A DNA stretch of 64,000 nt from Brevibacterium casei CIP 102111 (lineage in GTDB: Bacteria > Actinomycetota > Actinomycetes > Actinomycetales > Brevibacteriaceae), in the NCBI RefSeq assembly GCF_900169275.1, contig NZ_FXZC01000002.1:186001-250000 (forward strand), in the 5' to 3' direction. The number at the start of each line of letters is the position of its first letter. Positions within the stretch are counted from its first letter, which is position 1. The notes under the pieces were generated by a model. The model worked only from the letters and a program-made list of their open reading frames with translations, did no database searches and was not told the origin of the DNA. This document shows positions 27,789 to 36,892 of the stretch, one piece after another. The position numbers and the translations under genes were made by a program.

Positions 27789-28646
27789 TCAGTCGACGGT
27801 GACGAAGTCGATGAGCTCCTCGACCCGGCCGGAGAGCGTCGGCTCGACATCGGCGATCGTGCTCACGGACCTGAGGATCCGCACCCATCCGGCGGCGACG
27901 TCCTTGTGATCGGCGTGCGGCCAGCCGATGCGGCGTAGTATCCCCGTCTTCCAGTCCTCTCCGCGCGGGACGGTCGGCCATGCGGCGATGCCGACGACGT
28001 GCGGCTTGACCGCCTGCCAGATGTCGACGTACGGGTGGCCGATGATGTGGACGACGTCGCGGTAGCGCGGATCGGAGCGGACCGCCTCGGCGATCTTCGA
28101 CTCCTTCGTCCCGGAGACGAGATGGTCGGCGAGGATCCCGACCCGATGCTGCCGGTCGGGGCCGAACTCCGCGAGCTTGTCGGCGACGTCGTCGAGTCCG
28201 CCGAGGGGTTCGACGACGACGCCTTCGATCCGCAGGTCGTCGCCCCAGATCTTCTCGACGAGCTCGGCGTCGTGCTTGCCCTCGACCCAGATCCGCGACC
28301 CCCTGGCCACCCGCGCCTTCGCGCCGACCACGGCACGTGAGCCCGAGGCTGTACGACCGGGGGCAGCCGGCTTGCGCTTGGGCAGGCGAAGGTCGACAGG
28401 CTCGCCCTCGAGGAGGAAGCCGGGGCCGAGCGGAAATGACCGGACGGCGCCGCGGCGGTCCTCGAGTTTGACGACGACGCCGCCCGTCGTCTTCTCGGCA
28501 CCGACGACGGCGCCGACGAAACCGCTCATCGCGTCTTCGAGCACCATGCCGAGGCCGACCTCGACGGGGCGGGACTTCTTGGGCCGGTGCGAGGACGGCG
28601 ACGAACCGGAGAGCACGTCCGAACCATAGCGATCAAAGGCATTCAC
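27789..28646 (-). CDS. DUF3097 family protein
   Basis: A 285-residue soluble protein that matches the actinobacterial DUF3097 family in length and in its place before hrcA. The N-terminal part is a small beta-rich region (GAVVGAEKTTGGVVVKLEDR). The central part reads IWVEGKHDAELVEKIWGDDLR and later ILADHLVSGTKESKI, which resembles a TOPRIM fold (E-G-K-D, then D-x-x-x-S/G). Function is not established. GTG at 28644-28646 begins 8 nt after TACTCT, so it may be leaderless. Confidence 0.82.
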   Translation of the reverse strand: MNAFDRYGSDVLSGSSPSSHRPKKSRPVEVGLGMVLEDAMSGFVGAVVGAEKTTGGVVVKLEDRRGAVRSFPLGPGFLLEGEPVDLRLPKRKPAAPGRTASGSRAVVGAKARVARGSRIWVEGKHDAELVEKIWGDDLRIEGVVVEPLGGLDDVADKLAEFGPDRQHRVGILADHLVSGTKESKIAEAVRSDPRYRDVVHIIGHPYVDIWQAVKPHVVGIAAWPTVPRGEDWKTGILRRIGWPHADHKDVAAGWVRILRSVSTIADVEPTLSGRVEELIDFVTVD

Positions 28647-28660
28647 AGCCCACCAGAGTA
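28647..28660 (-). promoter_or_regulatory. Possible leaderless promoter of the DUF3097 gene
   Basis: TACTCT on the minus strand is followed by 8 nt and the GTG start. The spacing is slightly longer than at the other sites. Confidence 0.35.
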
Positions 28661-28710
28661 GTGAATGCGCAGGGCCGATCCGCGCTGACCCGCGGGTGGG
28701 GCGGCGGAAA

Positions 28711-28739
28711 GTGAATTCACAGGAGAAGAGGCGTAGAAT
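28711..28739 (+). promoter_or_regulatory. hrcA promoter
   Basis: A -35-like GTGAAT (28711-28716), a 17-bp spacer and the -10 TAGAAT (28734-28739). The last base of the -10 is the first base of the CIRCE element, so bound HrcA would block RNA polymerase. Confidence 0.65.
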
Positions 28740-28765
28740 TGGCACTCGGACTATTCGAGTGCCAA
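28739..28765 (+). promoter_or_regulatory. CIRCE element (HrcA operator)
   Basis: TTGGCACTC, nine spacer bases and GAGTGCCAA form a perfect 9-9-9 inverted repeat. This matches the CIRCE consensus except for G instead of A at the third base and the matching change in the other arm. It lies 18 bases before hrcA and implies autoregulation of hrcA-dnaJ. Confidence 0.95.
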
Positions 28766-28782
28766 ATTCGGGGAGGAGTCGG

Positions 28783-29835
28783 ATGAACGACAGCAGGCGC
28801 GCGCAGGTGCTCCGTGCGATCGTCGAAGACTTCGTGGCCACGAACGAACCCGTGGGGTCGAAGGCGATCGTGCAGCGGCACACCCTCGGGGTGTCGCCCG
28901 CGACGATCCGCAACGACATGGCCCAGCTCGAGGCCGAGGGATACATCGCCCAGCCGCACACCTCGGCGGGGCGCATCCCCACCGACCTCGGCTACCGCAT
29001 GTTCGTCGACCGCATCGACGAGTTCAAACCGCTCAGCGCCGCTGAGCGCCGCGCGATCATCCAGCTCGTCGAAAGCGAATCCGACCTCGACGGGATGCTC
29101 GACCGCACGGTCCGCCTCCTCGCCGGGCTCACCCACCAGGTCGCGCTCATCCAGTACCCCATGGTCTCGCAGGCCAGGGTCAAGCACATCGAGGTCGTCG
29201 GTCTCGCCGCCGGCCGGATCCTCGTCGTCCTCATCACCGACGCGGGCCAGGTCGAGCAGAAGATCGTCGGCCTCGCCGAGGCGGTCGATGAGGAGGATCT
29301 CGCCCGCATCCGTGAGCGGATCAACGCCGAGTTCGCCGGCCGGAAGCTCTCACGCATCGACCTCGGCGAGGCCGCCGGAGCGGCGGAGACGGATCACGCC
29401 CCTGCCGAGGGCATGGCCGAAGTCCCAGGGGGAGAGGCGACGTTCGCCCGCCTCCGCGACGCCGTCATCGATCTTGTCGCCGCGACCCGCGAAGAGCGGA
29501 TCATCATGGCCGGCACCGCGAACCTCGCCCGCTCGGGCAAGGAGTTCGGCGAGCAGATGGCCCCGATCCTCGAAGCCTTCGAAGAGCAGGTCGTCCTCCT
29601 CAAGCTGCTCACCTCGATGGCCGAGGACCACGCCGAGATCAGTGTCCGCATCGGCCGTGAGAACACTCACGAGTCCTTCAGCTCGACATCCGTCGTCGCC
29701 GCCGAATATGGTCATGTGGCAGGATCCTCGGCCCGCCTCGCCGTGCTCGGTCCGACCCGCATGGACTATCCGACGACGATCTCGGCCGTGCGCGCCGTCG
29801 CCAAATACGTGTCCTCCGCCCTCGAACGGGGATAG
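28783..29835 (+). CDS. hrcA: Heat-inducible transcription repressor HrcA
   Basis: A 350-residue repressor with an N-terminal winged helix (RRAQVLRAIVEDFVATNEPVGSK, then SPATIRNDMAQLEAEGYIAQPHTSAGRIPTD), a GAF-like middle domain and a C-terminal dimerisation part. HrcA represses chaperone genes through CIRCE and is kept folded by GroEL. The ATG is preceded by GGGAGGAG. dnaJ follows after 101 bases and should be co-regulated. Confidence 0.97.
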   Translation: MNDSRRAQVLRAIVEDFVATNEPVGSKAIVQRHTLGVSPATIRNDMAQLEAEGYIAQPHTSAGRIPTDLGYRMFVDRIDEFKPLSAAERRAIIQLVESESDLDGMLDRTVRLLAGLTHQVALIQYPMVSQARVKHIEVVGLAAGRILVVLITDAGQVEQKIVGLAEAVDEEDLARIRERINAEFAGRKLSRIDLGEAAGAAETDHAPAEGMAEVPGGEATFARLRDAVIDLVAATREERIIMAGTANLARSGKEFGEQMAPILEAFEEQVVLLKLLTSMAEDHAEISVRIGRENTHESFSSTSVVAAEYGHVAGSSARLAVLGPTRMDYPTTISAVRAVAKYVSSALERG

Positions 29836-29871
29836 GCGAGGCCTCACCGACGGGCGTAGACCCCGTCGCCC

Positions 29872-29901
29872 CAGACAGTCCCACCTGACAGACAGTCCCA
29901 C
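29872..29901 (+). repeat. 17-bp tandem duplication in the hrcA-dnaJ gap
   Basis: CAGACAGTCCCAC occurs at 29872 and again at 29889, separated by a few bases, in the short gap upstream of dnaJ. No function is evident. Confidence 0.7.
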
Positions 29902-29936
29902 ACACCACGATCACCATCAGGGAGAGAGAAGTTTCA

Positions 29937-31049
29937 GTGGCCGATCACTACGAAACACTCGGAGTGTCCAAGGACGCTTCGGCGGCTGAGATCAAGAAGT
30001 CGTACCTCAAGCTGGCCCGGAAGTACCACCCCGACGTCAACCCCGGCTACGACGAGGAATTCAAGTCGATCTCACTCGCCTACGAGGTCCTCTCCGATCC
30101 GCAGAAGCGCCGCAACTACGACATGGGCGGCGGCGAGAACGGTCAGGGCTTCCCGACCGGCGGCTTCGGCGGCTTCGGCGACATCTTCGAGACCTTCTTC
30201 GGCGGCGGGGGCGGCTCCGCCGGCGGTCCGATCCCGCGCACCCAGCGCGGCAAGGATGCCCTCGTCGGCGTCAACATCGATCTGCGCACCGCGGCCTTCG
30301 GCGGCACCGTCGACCTCGACGTCACCACTGCGGTCGTGTGCGAGACGTGCAGCGGCGCCGGCACCCAGGACGGCACCTCGATCGAGACGTGCTCGCTGTG
30401 CCACGGCTCCGGCAGCATCCAGCGGATGACCCGCACCCTGCTCGGTCAGATGGTGACGAACCAGACGTGCAACCAGTGCCACGGCTTCGGAACCGTCATC
30501 CCGCACCCCTGCCTCAACTGCCAGGGCGACGGACGCGTGCGCAAGCAGCGGACGATGAAGATCCGCATCCCCGCCGGAGTCTCCGACGGCACGCGCATCC
30601 AGCTCTCCGCCCAGGGCGAGGTCGGGCCCGGCGGCGGTCCCGCCGGTGACCTCTTCGTCGAGGTCATGGTCACCCGCCATGAGGTCTTCCGCCGCGACGG
30701 CGACAACCTCCGCGCTGCCGTCTCGGTGCCCATGACGGCGGCGGCGCTCGGCGCCCGCATCCCGTTCGAGACCTTCGACGGCACCCAGGACCTCGACATC
30801 GAACCCGGCACTCAGTCGGGCACGGTCGTCAGGCTTCCGGGCCTCGGCGCGACCCGCCTGCGGACCGAGACCCGCGGGGACCTCCTCATCACCGTCGAGG
30901 TCACCACGCCCGACAGGCTCGACGACGAACAGCGGGAGCTGCTCGCTCGACTCGCGACGGTCCGCGGCGAGGAGACACCGCGCGCGCAGATCACGACCGA
31001 GAACCGCGGCATGTTCTCTCGCATGCGTGAGAAGTTCGCCGGTCGGTGA
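29937..31049 (+). CDS. dnaJ: Chaperone DnaJ (DnaJ2)
   Basis: A 370-residue type I J-protein. The J-domain has HPD at 31-33 and is followed by a Gly/Phe-rich linker. The zinc-finger domain begins near residue 135 with four CxxCxGxG repeats ([32 protein letters not shown]). The C-terminal substrate-binding domain is complete. It stimulates DnaK ATPase activity. Linkage to hrcA, without grpE or dnaK, marks it as the DnaJ2 copy of actinobacteria. The GTG start follows GGGAGAG. Confidence 0.96.
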   Translation: MADHYETLGVSKDASAAEIKKSYLKLARKYHPDVNPGYDEEFKSISLAYEVLSDPQKRRNYDMGGGENGQGFPTGGFGGFGDIFETFFGGGGGSAGGPIPRTQRGKDALVGVNIDLRTAAFGGTVDLDVTTAVVCETCSGAGTQDGTSIETCSLCHGSGSIQRMTRTLLGQMVTNQTCNQCHGFGTVIPHPCLNCQGDGRVRKQRTMKIRIPAGVSDGTRIQLSAQGEVGPGGGPAGDLFVEVMVTRHEVFRRDGDNLRAAVSVPMTAAALGARIPFETFDGTQDLDIEPGTQSGTVVRLPGLGATRLRTETRGDLLITVEVTTPDRLDDEQRELLARLATVRGEETPRAQITTENRGMFSRMREKFAGR

Positions 31050-31828
31050 GCCTCCCGGTCTTCCATTGCCCGCAGGCCGCCGAGGCGGTCCCCGGTCATG
31101 CGCTCACCCTCGGTGAGGACGTCGCCGGGCACGCGGTGCGCGTGCGCCGGATCGGCCCCGGCGAGGAGATCGACGTCGTCGACGGGCACGGGGTCCGCGC
31201 CCGCGGAACCGTGAGCACCGCTTCGGCGACCGAACTCGTCCTCGACGTCACCGACGTCACCCGGACTCCCGCCCACGGACCTCGGCTCGTCCTCGTCCAG
31301 GCGCTTGCGAAGGGCGACCGCGACCTCCAGGCGATCGAGGCGGCCACCGAGATCGGCGTCGACGAGGTCATCCCATGGGCGGCCGAACGCTCGATCGCCG
31401 ACTGGCCGGCGAAGAAGGCAGCGAAGATGGCCGCGAAATGGGAGAACCTCCTCACCGCGGCCTCCCTCCAGTCGCGGCGCTCGCGCTTCCCCGTCCTCGG
31501 GGAGCTCGCACGCGGCACGGGACTGGCCCACCGCCTCGGCGAGGGGACCGGGGATTCCGCTGCAGCCGACCCGGGTGGGGAGGCGATCTTCGTCCTCCAC
31601 GAGGCCGCGGCGACCCGCCTGACCGCGCAGCTGCGGGACCTCGATGCGGGCAGCACAGAGCGCATCGTCCTCATCGTCGGTCCCGAAGGCGGGATCACCG
31701 AGGCCGAGCTCGAGGCCCTGCAGGGGATCGGGGCGCGCACCGTCGTCCTCGGCGACACCGTCCTCCGATCCTCCTCGGCGGGACCGGCCGGACTCGTCCT
31801 CGCGCAGAATTCCCTGGGCCGCTGGTGA
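31046..31828 (+). CDS. rsmE: 16S rRNA (uracil-1498-N3)-methyltransferase
   Basis: A 260-residue SPOUT methyltransferase. It has an N-terminal PUA-like domain and C-terminal trefoil-knot motifs ([42 protein letters not shown] and [16 protein letters not shown]). It methylates U1498 in the decoding region of 16S rRNA. The GTG start overlaps the dnaJ stop (GTGA), so it belongs to the heat-shock transcription unit. Confidence 0.94.
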   Translation: MSLPVFHCPQAAEAVPGHALTLGEDVAGHAVRVRRIGPGEEIDVVDGHGVRARGTVSTASATELVLDVTDVTRTPAHGPRLVLVQALAKGDRDLQAIEAATEIGVDEVIPWAAERSIADWPAKKAAKMAAKWENLLTAASLQSRRSRFPVLGELARGTGLAHRLGEGTGDSAAADPGGEAIFVLHEAAATRLTAQLRDLDAGSTERIVLIVGPEGGITEAELEALQGIGARTVVLGDTVLRSSSAGPAGLVLAQNSLGRW

Positions 31829-31893
31829 CGAACCGGACTACGATAGAAGCTGACCTGTCCTCACCTCGGGTGAGCGCGCGACGCTCCGCCTGA

Positions 31894-32913
31894 GTGACCT
31901 ACGAACGAAGGACCATTCTGGACACCTCCACCGATTCATCGACCGCAGCGGACTCGGCGTCCTCGGAGACCGTCCGCCTCGTCATCCCGGACTCGATCGA
32001 CCTCGTCGAGTTCTTCGGCCCCGGGGAGGCGAACCTCCGCACGCTCGAGAGGGTCTTCTCCGGACTCGACCTCCACCTGCGCGGCAACCAGCTCCAGGCC
32101 GCCGGCGATCCCGACCAGGTGAGCTCGTTCGTCACCGTCATCGGTGAGCTGAAGAAGCTCCACCAGTCGGGGCACCGCATCGATGAGGAGACGATCGACC
32201 GCGTCGCCTCGTTCTCCTCCGAGGGCAAGGCCGCCTCGGCGGTGATGGGCACGAACATCCTCTCGACCCGCGGGAAGTCGATCCGCCCGAAGACGATGGG
32301 CCAGCACGACTACGTCAAGGCGATCCGGAACAACACGATCACCTTCGGCATCGGCCCGGCGGGCACGGGCAAGACCTATCTGGCGATGGCCATGGCCGTC
32401 AACGCCCTCCAGAACAAGGACGTCTCACGGATCATCCTCACCCGCCCGGCCGTCGAAGCCGGGGAGCGCCTCGGATTCCTTCCGGGCACGCTGGGGGAGA
32501 AGATCGACCCGTACGTCCGCCCCCTCTACGACGCCCTCCACGACATGGTCGACCCCGAGTCGATCCCGATGCTCATCGAGACGGGCACGATCGAGGTCGC
32601 CCCGCTCGCCTACATGCGCGGGCGCACCCTCAATGACGCCTTCATCGTCCTCGACGAGGCCCAGAACACGACGGGCGAGCAGATGAAGATGTTCCTCACC
32701 CGGCTCGGCTTCGGCTCCCGGATGGTCGTCACCGGCGACGTCTCGCAGATCGACCTGCCCGGGAACACGAAGAGCGGACTCAAGGTCGTCCAGAAGATCC
32801 TCGCCGACATCGACGACCTCGCCTTCTGCCAGCTCGGCAGCAAGGACGTCGTGCGGCATTCGCTGGTGACGAAGATCGTCGACGCCTACGACCTGTGGGG
32901 GAACTCGAAGTGA
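31894..32913 (+). CDS. PhoH family ATPase
   Basis: About 339 residues if GTG 31894 is used. An N-terminal domain of about 125 residues precedes a PhoH P-loop domain with Walker A GPAGTGKT near 154-161 and Walker B FIVLDEAQNTT. PhoH-like proteins are tied to RNA metabolism and are usually next to ybeY, as here. The GTG has no Shine-Dalgarno sequence, whereas a strong GAAGGA lies 5 nt before an in-frame CTG at 31918, which could be the real start. A TACGAT -10 candidate is at 31839-31844. Confidence 0.92.
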   Translation: MTYERRTILDTSTDSSTAADSASSETVRLVIPDSIDLVEFFGPGEANLRTLERVFSGLDLHLRGNQLQAAGDPDQVSSFVTVIGELKKLHQSGHRIDEETIDRVASFSSEGKAASAVMGTNILSTRGKSIRPKTMGQHDYVKAIRNNTITFGIGPAGTGKTYLAMAMAVNALQNKDVSRIILTRPAVEAGERLGFLPGTLGEKIDPYVRPLYDALHDMVDPESIPMLIETGTIEVAPLAYMRGRTLNDAFIVLDEAQNTTGEQMKMFLTRLGFGSRMVVTGDVSQIDLPGNTKSGLKVVQKILADIDDLAFCQLGSKDVVRHSLVTKIVDAYDLWGNSK

Positions 32914-33398
32914 ACACCGAGATCGCCAACGAGACCGAGGACGAGGTCGACCTCGACGAGGTCGTGGCGCTGACCGAATACCTCGGCGAGGCCCTGCACA
33001 TGCACCCCGGGGCGGAGCTGTCGGTGACGATGGTCGACGAGGCGGCGATGTCCGAACTCCACGTCACGTGGATGGACCTCGAGGGACCCACCGACGTCAT
33101 GTCGTTCCCGATGGACCAGCTCAGCCAGGGTCGCGCCGACGCCCCGACCGAGGGCCAGATGGGCGACATCATCATCTGCCCGGCCGTGGCCGCGAAGCAG
33201 GCCGCAGCGGCGGGCCATTCGACGATGGATGAGATCCTCCTCCTCACCGTCCACGGATTCCTCCACCTCCTCGGCTACGACCACGGGGAGCCGGAGGAGC
33301 GGGAGGCGATGTTCGCCCTCCAGCGCCACCTGCTGCTGACGTTCTTCGCCGCCCGCTACGACGGCCGGACGGACATCCCGACGCCGACCGAGGTCTGA
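32910..33398 (+). CDS. ybeY: Endoribonuclease YbeY
   Basis: A 162-residue metalloprotein with the zinc motif HGFLHLLGYDH (115-125). YbeY takes part in 16S rRNA 3'-end maturation and ribosome quality control. GTG at 32910 overlaps the phoH stop (GTGA). The phoH-ybeY-CNNM/CBS-era order is conserved in actinobacteria. Confidence 0.95.
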   Translation: MNTEIANETEDEVDLDEVVALTEYLGEALHMHPGAELSVTMVDEAAMSELHVTWMDLEGPTDVMSFPMDQLSQGRADAPTEGQMGDIIICPAVAAKQAAAAGHSTMDEILLLTVHGFLHLLGYDHGEPEEREAMFALQRHLLLTFFAARYDGRTDIPTPTEV

Positions 33399-33401
33399 GC
33401 C

Positions 33402-34670
33402 GTGCTCTGGTTCTTCCTCGCGGCGCTGCTCTGCCTCATCTTCTCGGCGACGCTGGCGGCCGTCGACGCGGCGCTGCTCAGCGTCTCCCACCACGCGATC
33501 CAGGATGCGAAGGACGAGGGCAAGGCCTCGGCGGTGCGGGTCGAGCGGATCCTCGCCGACCTGCCGACGAACATCAACGTCATCATCTTCGTCCGCCTCT
33601 TCCTCGAGGCGCTCGCGACCGTGTTCATCGCGCTGGCCTACGACTCGCTCTACTCGGTCGGTCCGCTCATGGTCGTCCTCACCGTGCTCACCTCCTCGAT
33701 CGCCGTCTTCGTCGTCGCCGGGGTCTCCCCGCGCACGATCGGGCGTCGCCGTTCGCTGGGAGTGAGCCTGGGACTGAGCGGGATCGTCACCTTCCTCCTC
33801 GTCGTCCTCCGTCCCCTGACGAAGGTCCTCGTGTGGCTGGGCAACCTGCTCACCCCGGACAAGGTCTACAAGGACGGACCCTTCGTCACCTCGGATCAGC
33901 TGCGCGACCTCGTCGAGAGGGCGAGCGAGTCCGACATCATCGAGGACGGCGAACGCGACATGATCCAGTCGGTGTTCATGCTCTCGGAGACCTCGGCGAA
34001 GCAGGTCATGGTCCCGCGCACCGACCTCGTCACCGTCACCTCGGGCACTCCGCTCAACAAGGTGATGAACCTCTTCCTCCGCTCCGGGTTCTCCCGGATC
34101 CCAATCAGCGGAGAGGACCTCGACGACATCGAAGGCGTCGCCTACCTCAAGGACGTCGCCCGGCGACTCCATCAGCATCCGGAGGACGCCGAGCGTCCGG
34201 TCAACACGCTCGCCCGCAGCGTCCTCTTCGTCCCGGAGACGAAGCCGGCCGACGACCTGCTGCGGCAGATGCAGATCGAGTCGACGCATCTGGCGATCCT
34301 CATCGACGAGTACGGCGGCACCGCGGGACTCGTGACGATCGAGGACATCGTCGAGGAGATCGTCGGCGAGATCGACGACGAATACGATGCCGTCGATGAG
34401 GACCTCGTCGAGGCCGACGACGGCACTTACCTCGTGAGCACGCGGATGTCGATCACCGACTTCGCCGAGTACTTCGACGTGCGCATCGACGTCGACGACG
34501 TCACCAGCGTCGGCGGTCTGCTCACGAAGCTCATCGGGCGCGTGCCCATCGCCGGCTCGAGCGCCGAGATCGCCGGTCTGCGCCTCACCGCGCTCGAAGG
34601 CCAAGGCCGCCGCCACCGCATCGCCCACGTCACGGTGACACGGGTCGACACACCTGAGGAAGAGAGCTGA
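33402..34670 (+). CDS. CNNM (DUF21) and CBS-domain membrane protein
   Basis: A 422-residue hemolysin C/CorC-type protein. The N-terminal CNNM domain has about four TM segments over residues 1-150. A paired CBS domain follows ([62 protein letters not shown]), then a C-terminal CorC_HlyC domain. Such proteins are linked to Mg2+/Co2+ efflux; the name hemolysin is historical. GTG 33402 lies three bases after the ybeY stop. Confidence 0.92.
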   Translation: MLWFFLAALLCLIFSATLAAVDAALLSVSHHAIQDAKDEGKASAVRVERILADLPTNINVIIFVRLFLEALATVFIALAYDSLYSVGPLMVVLTVLTSSIAVFVVAGVSPRTIGRRRSLGVSLGLSGIVTFLLVVLRPLTKVLVWLGNLLTPDKVYKDGPFVTSDQLRDLVERASESDIIEDGERDMIQSVFMLSETSAKQVMVPRTDLVTVTSGTPLNKVMNLFLRSGFSRIPISGEDLDDIEGVAYLKDVARRLHQHPEDAERPVNTLARSVLFVPETKPADDLLRQMQIESTHLAILIDEYGGTAGLVTIEDIVEEIVGEIDDEYDAVDEDLVEADDGTYLVSTRMSITDFAEYFDVRIDVDDVTSVGGLLTKLIGRVPIAGSSAEIAGLRLTALEGQGRRHRIAHVTVTRVDTPEEES

Positions 34671-34671
34671 G

Positions 34672-35607
34672 ATGGACTTTCGCACGGACTACCCCGAGGA
34701 CTTCCGGGCGGGCTTCGCATGCTTCGTCGGCCGCCCGAACACGGGCAAGTCGACGCTGACGAACGCGCTTGTGGGCGAGAAGGTGGCGATCACCTCGGCG
34801 AAGCCCCAGACGACGCGCCACACGATCCGCGGGATCGTCCACGAGGACGACCATCAGCTCATCATCGTCGACACCCCGGGCCTGCATAAGCCCCGGACCC
34901 TGCTCGGCTCCCGGCTCAACGACCTCGTCGTCGCGACCCTGAGCGAGGTCGACGTCATCGGCTTCTGCCTGCCCGCCGACGAGCCCATCGGACCCGGCGA
35001 CCGCTACATCGCCTCCCAGCTCGCCCTCCTCGACGGCCGGACCCCGATCGTCGCGCTCGTGACGAAGGTCGACACCGTGAGTCAGGAGAAGGTCGCCGAG
35101 GCGCTCCTGGCCGTGAGCGAACTCGCCGACTTCGCCGACGTCATCCCCGTCTCCGCCGTCGACGGCTTCCAGGTCGAGACCGTCGATCAGGTGCTCTCGA
35201 GCTACCTGCCGGTGTCCCCGCCGCTCTACCCCGAAGGCGAGCTCACCGACGAACCCGAAGAGGTGATGATCGCCGAACTCGTCCGCGAGGCCGCCCTCGA
35301 AGGCGTCCGCGACGAACTGCCGCACTCGCTGGCCGTCCAGGTCGAGGAGATGTACCCGCGGGAGGGCCGCAGCGAGGACAACCCGCTGTGGAACGTCCAC
35401 GTCAACCTCTACGTCGAACGCCCCAGTCAGAAGGCGATCATCATCGGCAAGGGCGGGAAGCGGCTCAAGGAGATCGGCTCGGAGTCGCGCCGCGGCATCG
35501 AGGCGCTGCTCGGCACGAAGGTCTTCCTCGACCTCCACGTCAAGGTCGCCAAGGACTGGCAGCGCGATCCCAAGCAGCTCGGACGCCTCGGCTTCGACTT
35601 CACCTGA
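34672..35607 (+). CDS. era: GTPase Era
   Basis: A 311-residue GTPase that helps 30S assembly by binding the 3' end of 16S rRNA. G1 is GRPNTGKST (20-28), G3 is DTPG near 67 and G4 is TKVD. The C-terminal KH domain contains IIGKGGKRLKEIG. The ATG starts one base after the stop of the CNNM/CBS gene. In many actinobacteria recO follows era; here zapE follows. Confidence 0.97.
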   Translation: MDFRTDYPEDFRAGFACFVGRPNTGKSTLTNALVGEKVAITSAKPQTTRHTIRGIVHEDDHQLIIVDTPGLHKPRTLLGSRLNDLVVATLSEVDVIGFCLPADEPIGPGDRYIASQLALLDGRTPIVALVTKVDTVSQEKVAEALLAVSELADFADVIPVSAVDGFQVETVDQVLSSYLPVSPPLYPEGELTDEPEEVMIAELVREAALEGVRDELPHSLAVQVEEMYPREGRSEDNPLWNVHVNLYVERPSQKAIIIGKGGKRLKEIGSESRRGIEALLGTKVFLDLHVKVAKDWQRDPKQLGRLGFDFT

Positions 35608-35691
35608 GGCCGGGCGCGCGGGCCGCCTGTCGCTGTCTCGGGCCGTCGCCCGGTGTGTCAGGGGTCATGCCGGCCCGAACGTGCCCTGCAA

Positions 35692-35704
35692 TAGACTAGG
35701 GCGG
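35692..35704 (+). promoter_or_regulatory. Leaderless promoter of zapE
   Basis: TAGACT is followed by 7 nt and the GTG start, with no Shine-Dalgarno sequence. Confidence 0.6.
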
Positions 35705-36718
35705 GTGAATGCCGAGCAGACCCTCACCTCGCTGAGCGAGCGCAATCCCACCGTCGCCCCCGACGAACTCATCGCCGGACTCGTCCCGCCCCCGCAGTTC
35801 GAGGACGTGTCGTTCGCGAGCTACCGGACCGACCCCAACGAGCCCTCGCAGGCCGAAGCGCGAGCCAAGCTCGAGGAGTTCGTCGCCGACGACCGGTCGA
35901 AGGGGTTCTTCGGAAAGCTCTTCTCCAAGGGCAAGGACGGTCCCAAGGGCGTCTACCTCGACGGCGGCTACGGCGTCGGCAAGACCCACCTTCTCGCCTC
36001 GGCGTGGCACGCGAACGAGAAGCCGGCGACCTTCGGCACGTTCGTCGAGTACACCAACCTCGTCGGGGCACTCGGCTTCGTCCGGGCCCGTGACGACCTC
36101 AAGCAGATGAAGCTCGTGTGCGTCGATGAGTTCGAACTCGACGATCCCGGCGATACGGTGCTCATGTCCCGGCTCATGCGCGAGCTCACCGACGCCGGGG
36201 TGAAGATCATCGCGACCTCGAACACCCTCCCGGGATCGCTCGGGGAGGGTCGCTTCGCCGCTCAGGACTTCCTCCGGGAGATCCAGGCCCTGGCCGACCA
36301 GTTCGAGGTCTACCGGATCGACGGTCAGGACTACCGGCACCGCGGGCTCACCGCACCGGCTGAACCGCTGACGCCGGCCGAACTCGATGCGGCTGCCGCC
36401 GAGCTGCCCGGAGTGGTCGCCCGCGATGACTTCAGCACTCTGCTCGAGCATCTCGCGACCGTCCATCCTTCGAAGTACGGGAGGATGGTCGACGGCATCG
36501 ACGCCGCCGTGTGGGAGAACGTCCACACGATCGACAATGAGAGCGTGGCGCTGCGCTTTGTCGCGCTCGTCGACCGCCTCTACGACCGGGATGTGCGCAT
36601 CATCAACTCCGGTGAGCGCCTCGACCGAGTCTTCACCGAGGAGTCCCTGTCCGGCGGGTACCGGAAGAAGTACATGCGCTGCCTCTCGCGCCTCACTGCG
36701 CTCTCCTCTCCGGAGTAG
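35705..36718 (+). CDS. zapE: AFG1/ZapE family ATPase
   Basis: A 337-residue P-loop ATPase with Walker A GGYGVGKTH (87-95), Walker B CVDEFELDD and the family segment IATSNTLPGSLGEGRF. In E. coli ZapE acts at the division site; the mitochondrial homologue AFG1 is linked to protein turnover. The role in actinobacteria is not established. GTG 35705 was chosen because of the -10 box 7 nt upstream; a GTG at 35681 would put that box inside the coding region. Confidence 0.85.
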   Translation: MNAEQTLTSLSERNPTVAPDELIAGLVPPPQFEDVSFASYRTDPNEPSQAEARAKLEEFVADDRSKGFFGKLFSKGKDGPKGVYLDGGYGVGKTHLLASAWHANEKPATFGTFVEYTNLVGALGFVRARDDLKQMKLVCVDEFELDDPGDTVLMSRLMRELTDAGVKIIATSNTLPGSLGEGRFAAQDFLREIQALADQFEVYRIDGQDYRHRGLTAPAEPLTPAELDAAAAELPGVVARDDFSTLLEHLATVHPSKYGRMVDGIDAAVWENVHTIDNESVALRFVALVDRLYDRDVRIINSGERLDRVFTEESLSGGYRKKYMRCLSRLTALSSPE

Positions 36719-36748
36719 TCCCTTCTCCCTTCCCTCACTTCCAGTTGT

Positions 36749-36805
36749 GGTCGAAGAACCGAGGCATTCTGCCCGAATCGGTCGATTCTCCTCGGTTCTT
36801 CGACC
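36749..36805. terminator. Long nested hairpin between convergent genes
   Basis: A perfect 16-bp outer stem (GGTCGAAGAACCGAGG and its complement) encloses a 25-nt loop. That loop holds a smaller inverted repeat, GAATCG-GT-CGATTC. It lies in the 174-base gap between zapE and the PGPGW gene. A second, weaker GGAGG...CCTCC hairpin follows near 36832. It is probably a terminator for both genes. Confidence 0.65.
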
Positions 36806-36892
36806 GCTTCTGGTTGGATTCCGGGCTGGGTGGAGGTCCGAGGGCGGACGCCTCCGGTCGACGACCTCGACGGCCGTGTCTGGATTCCTCCC

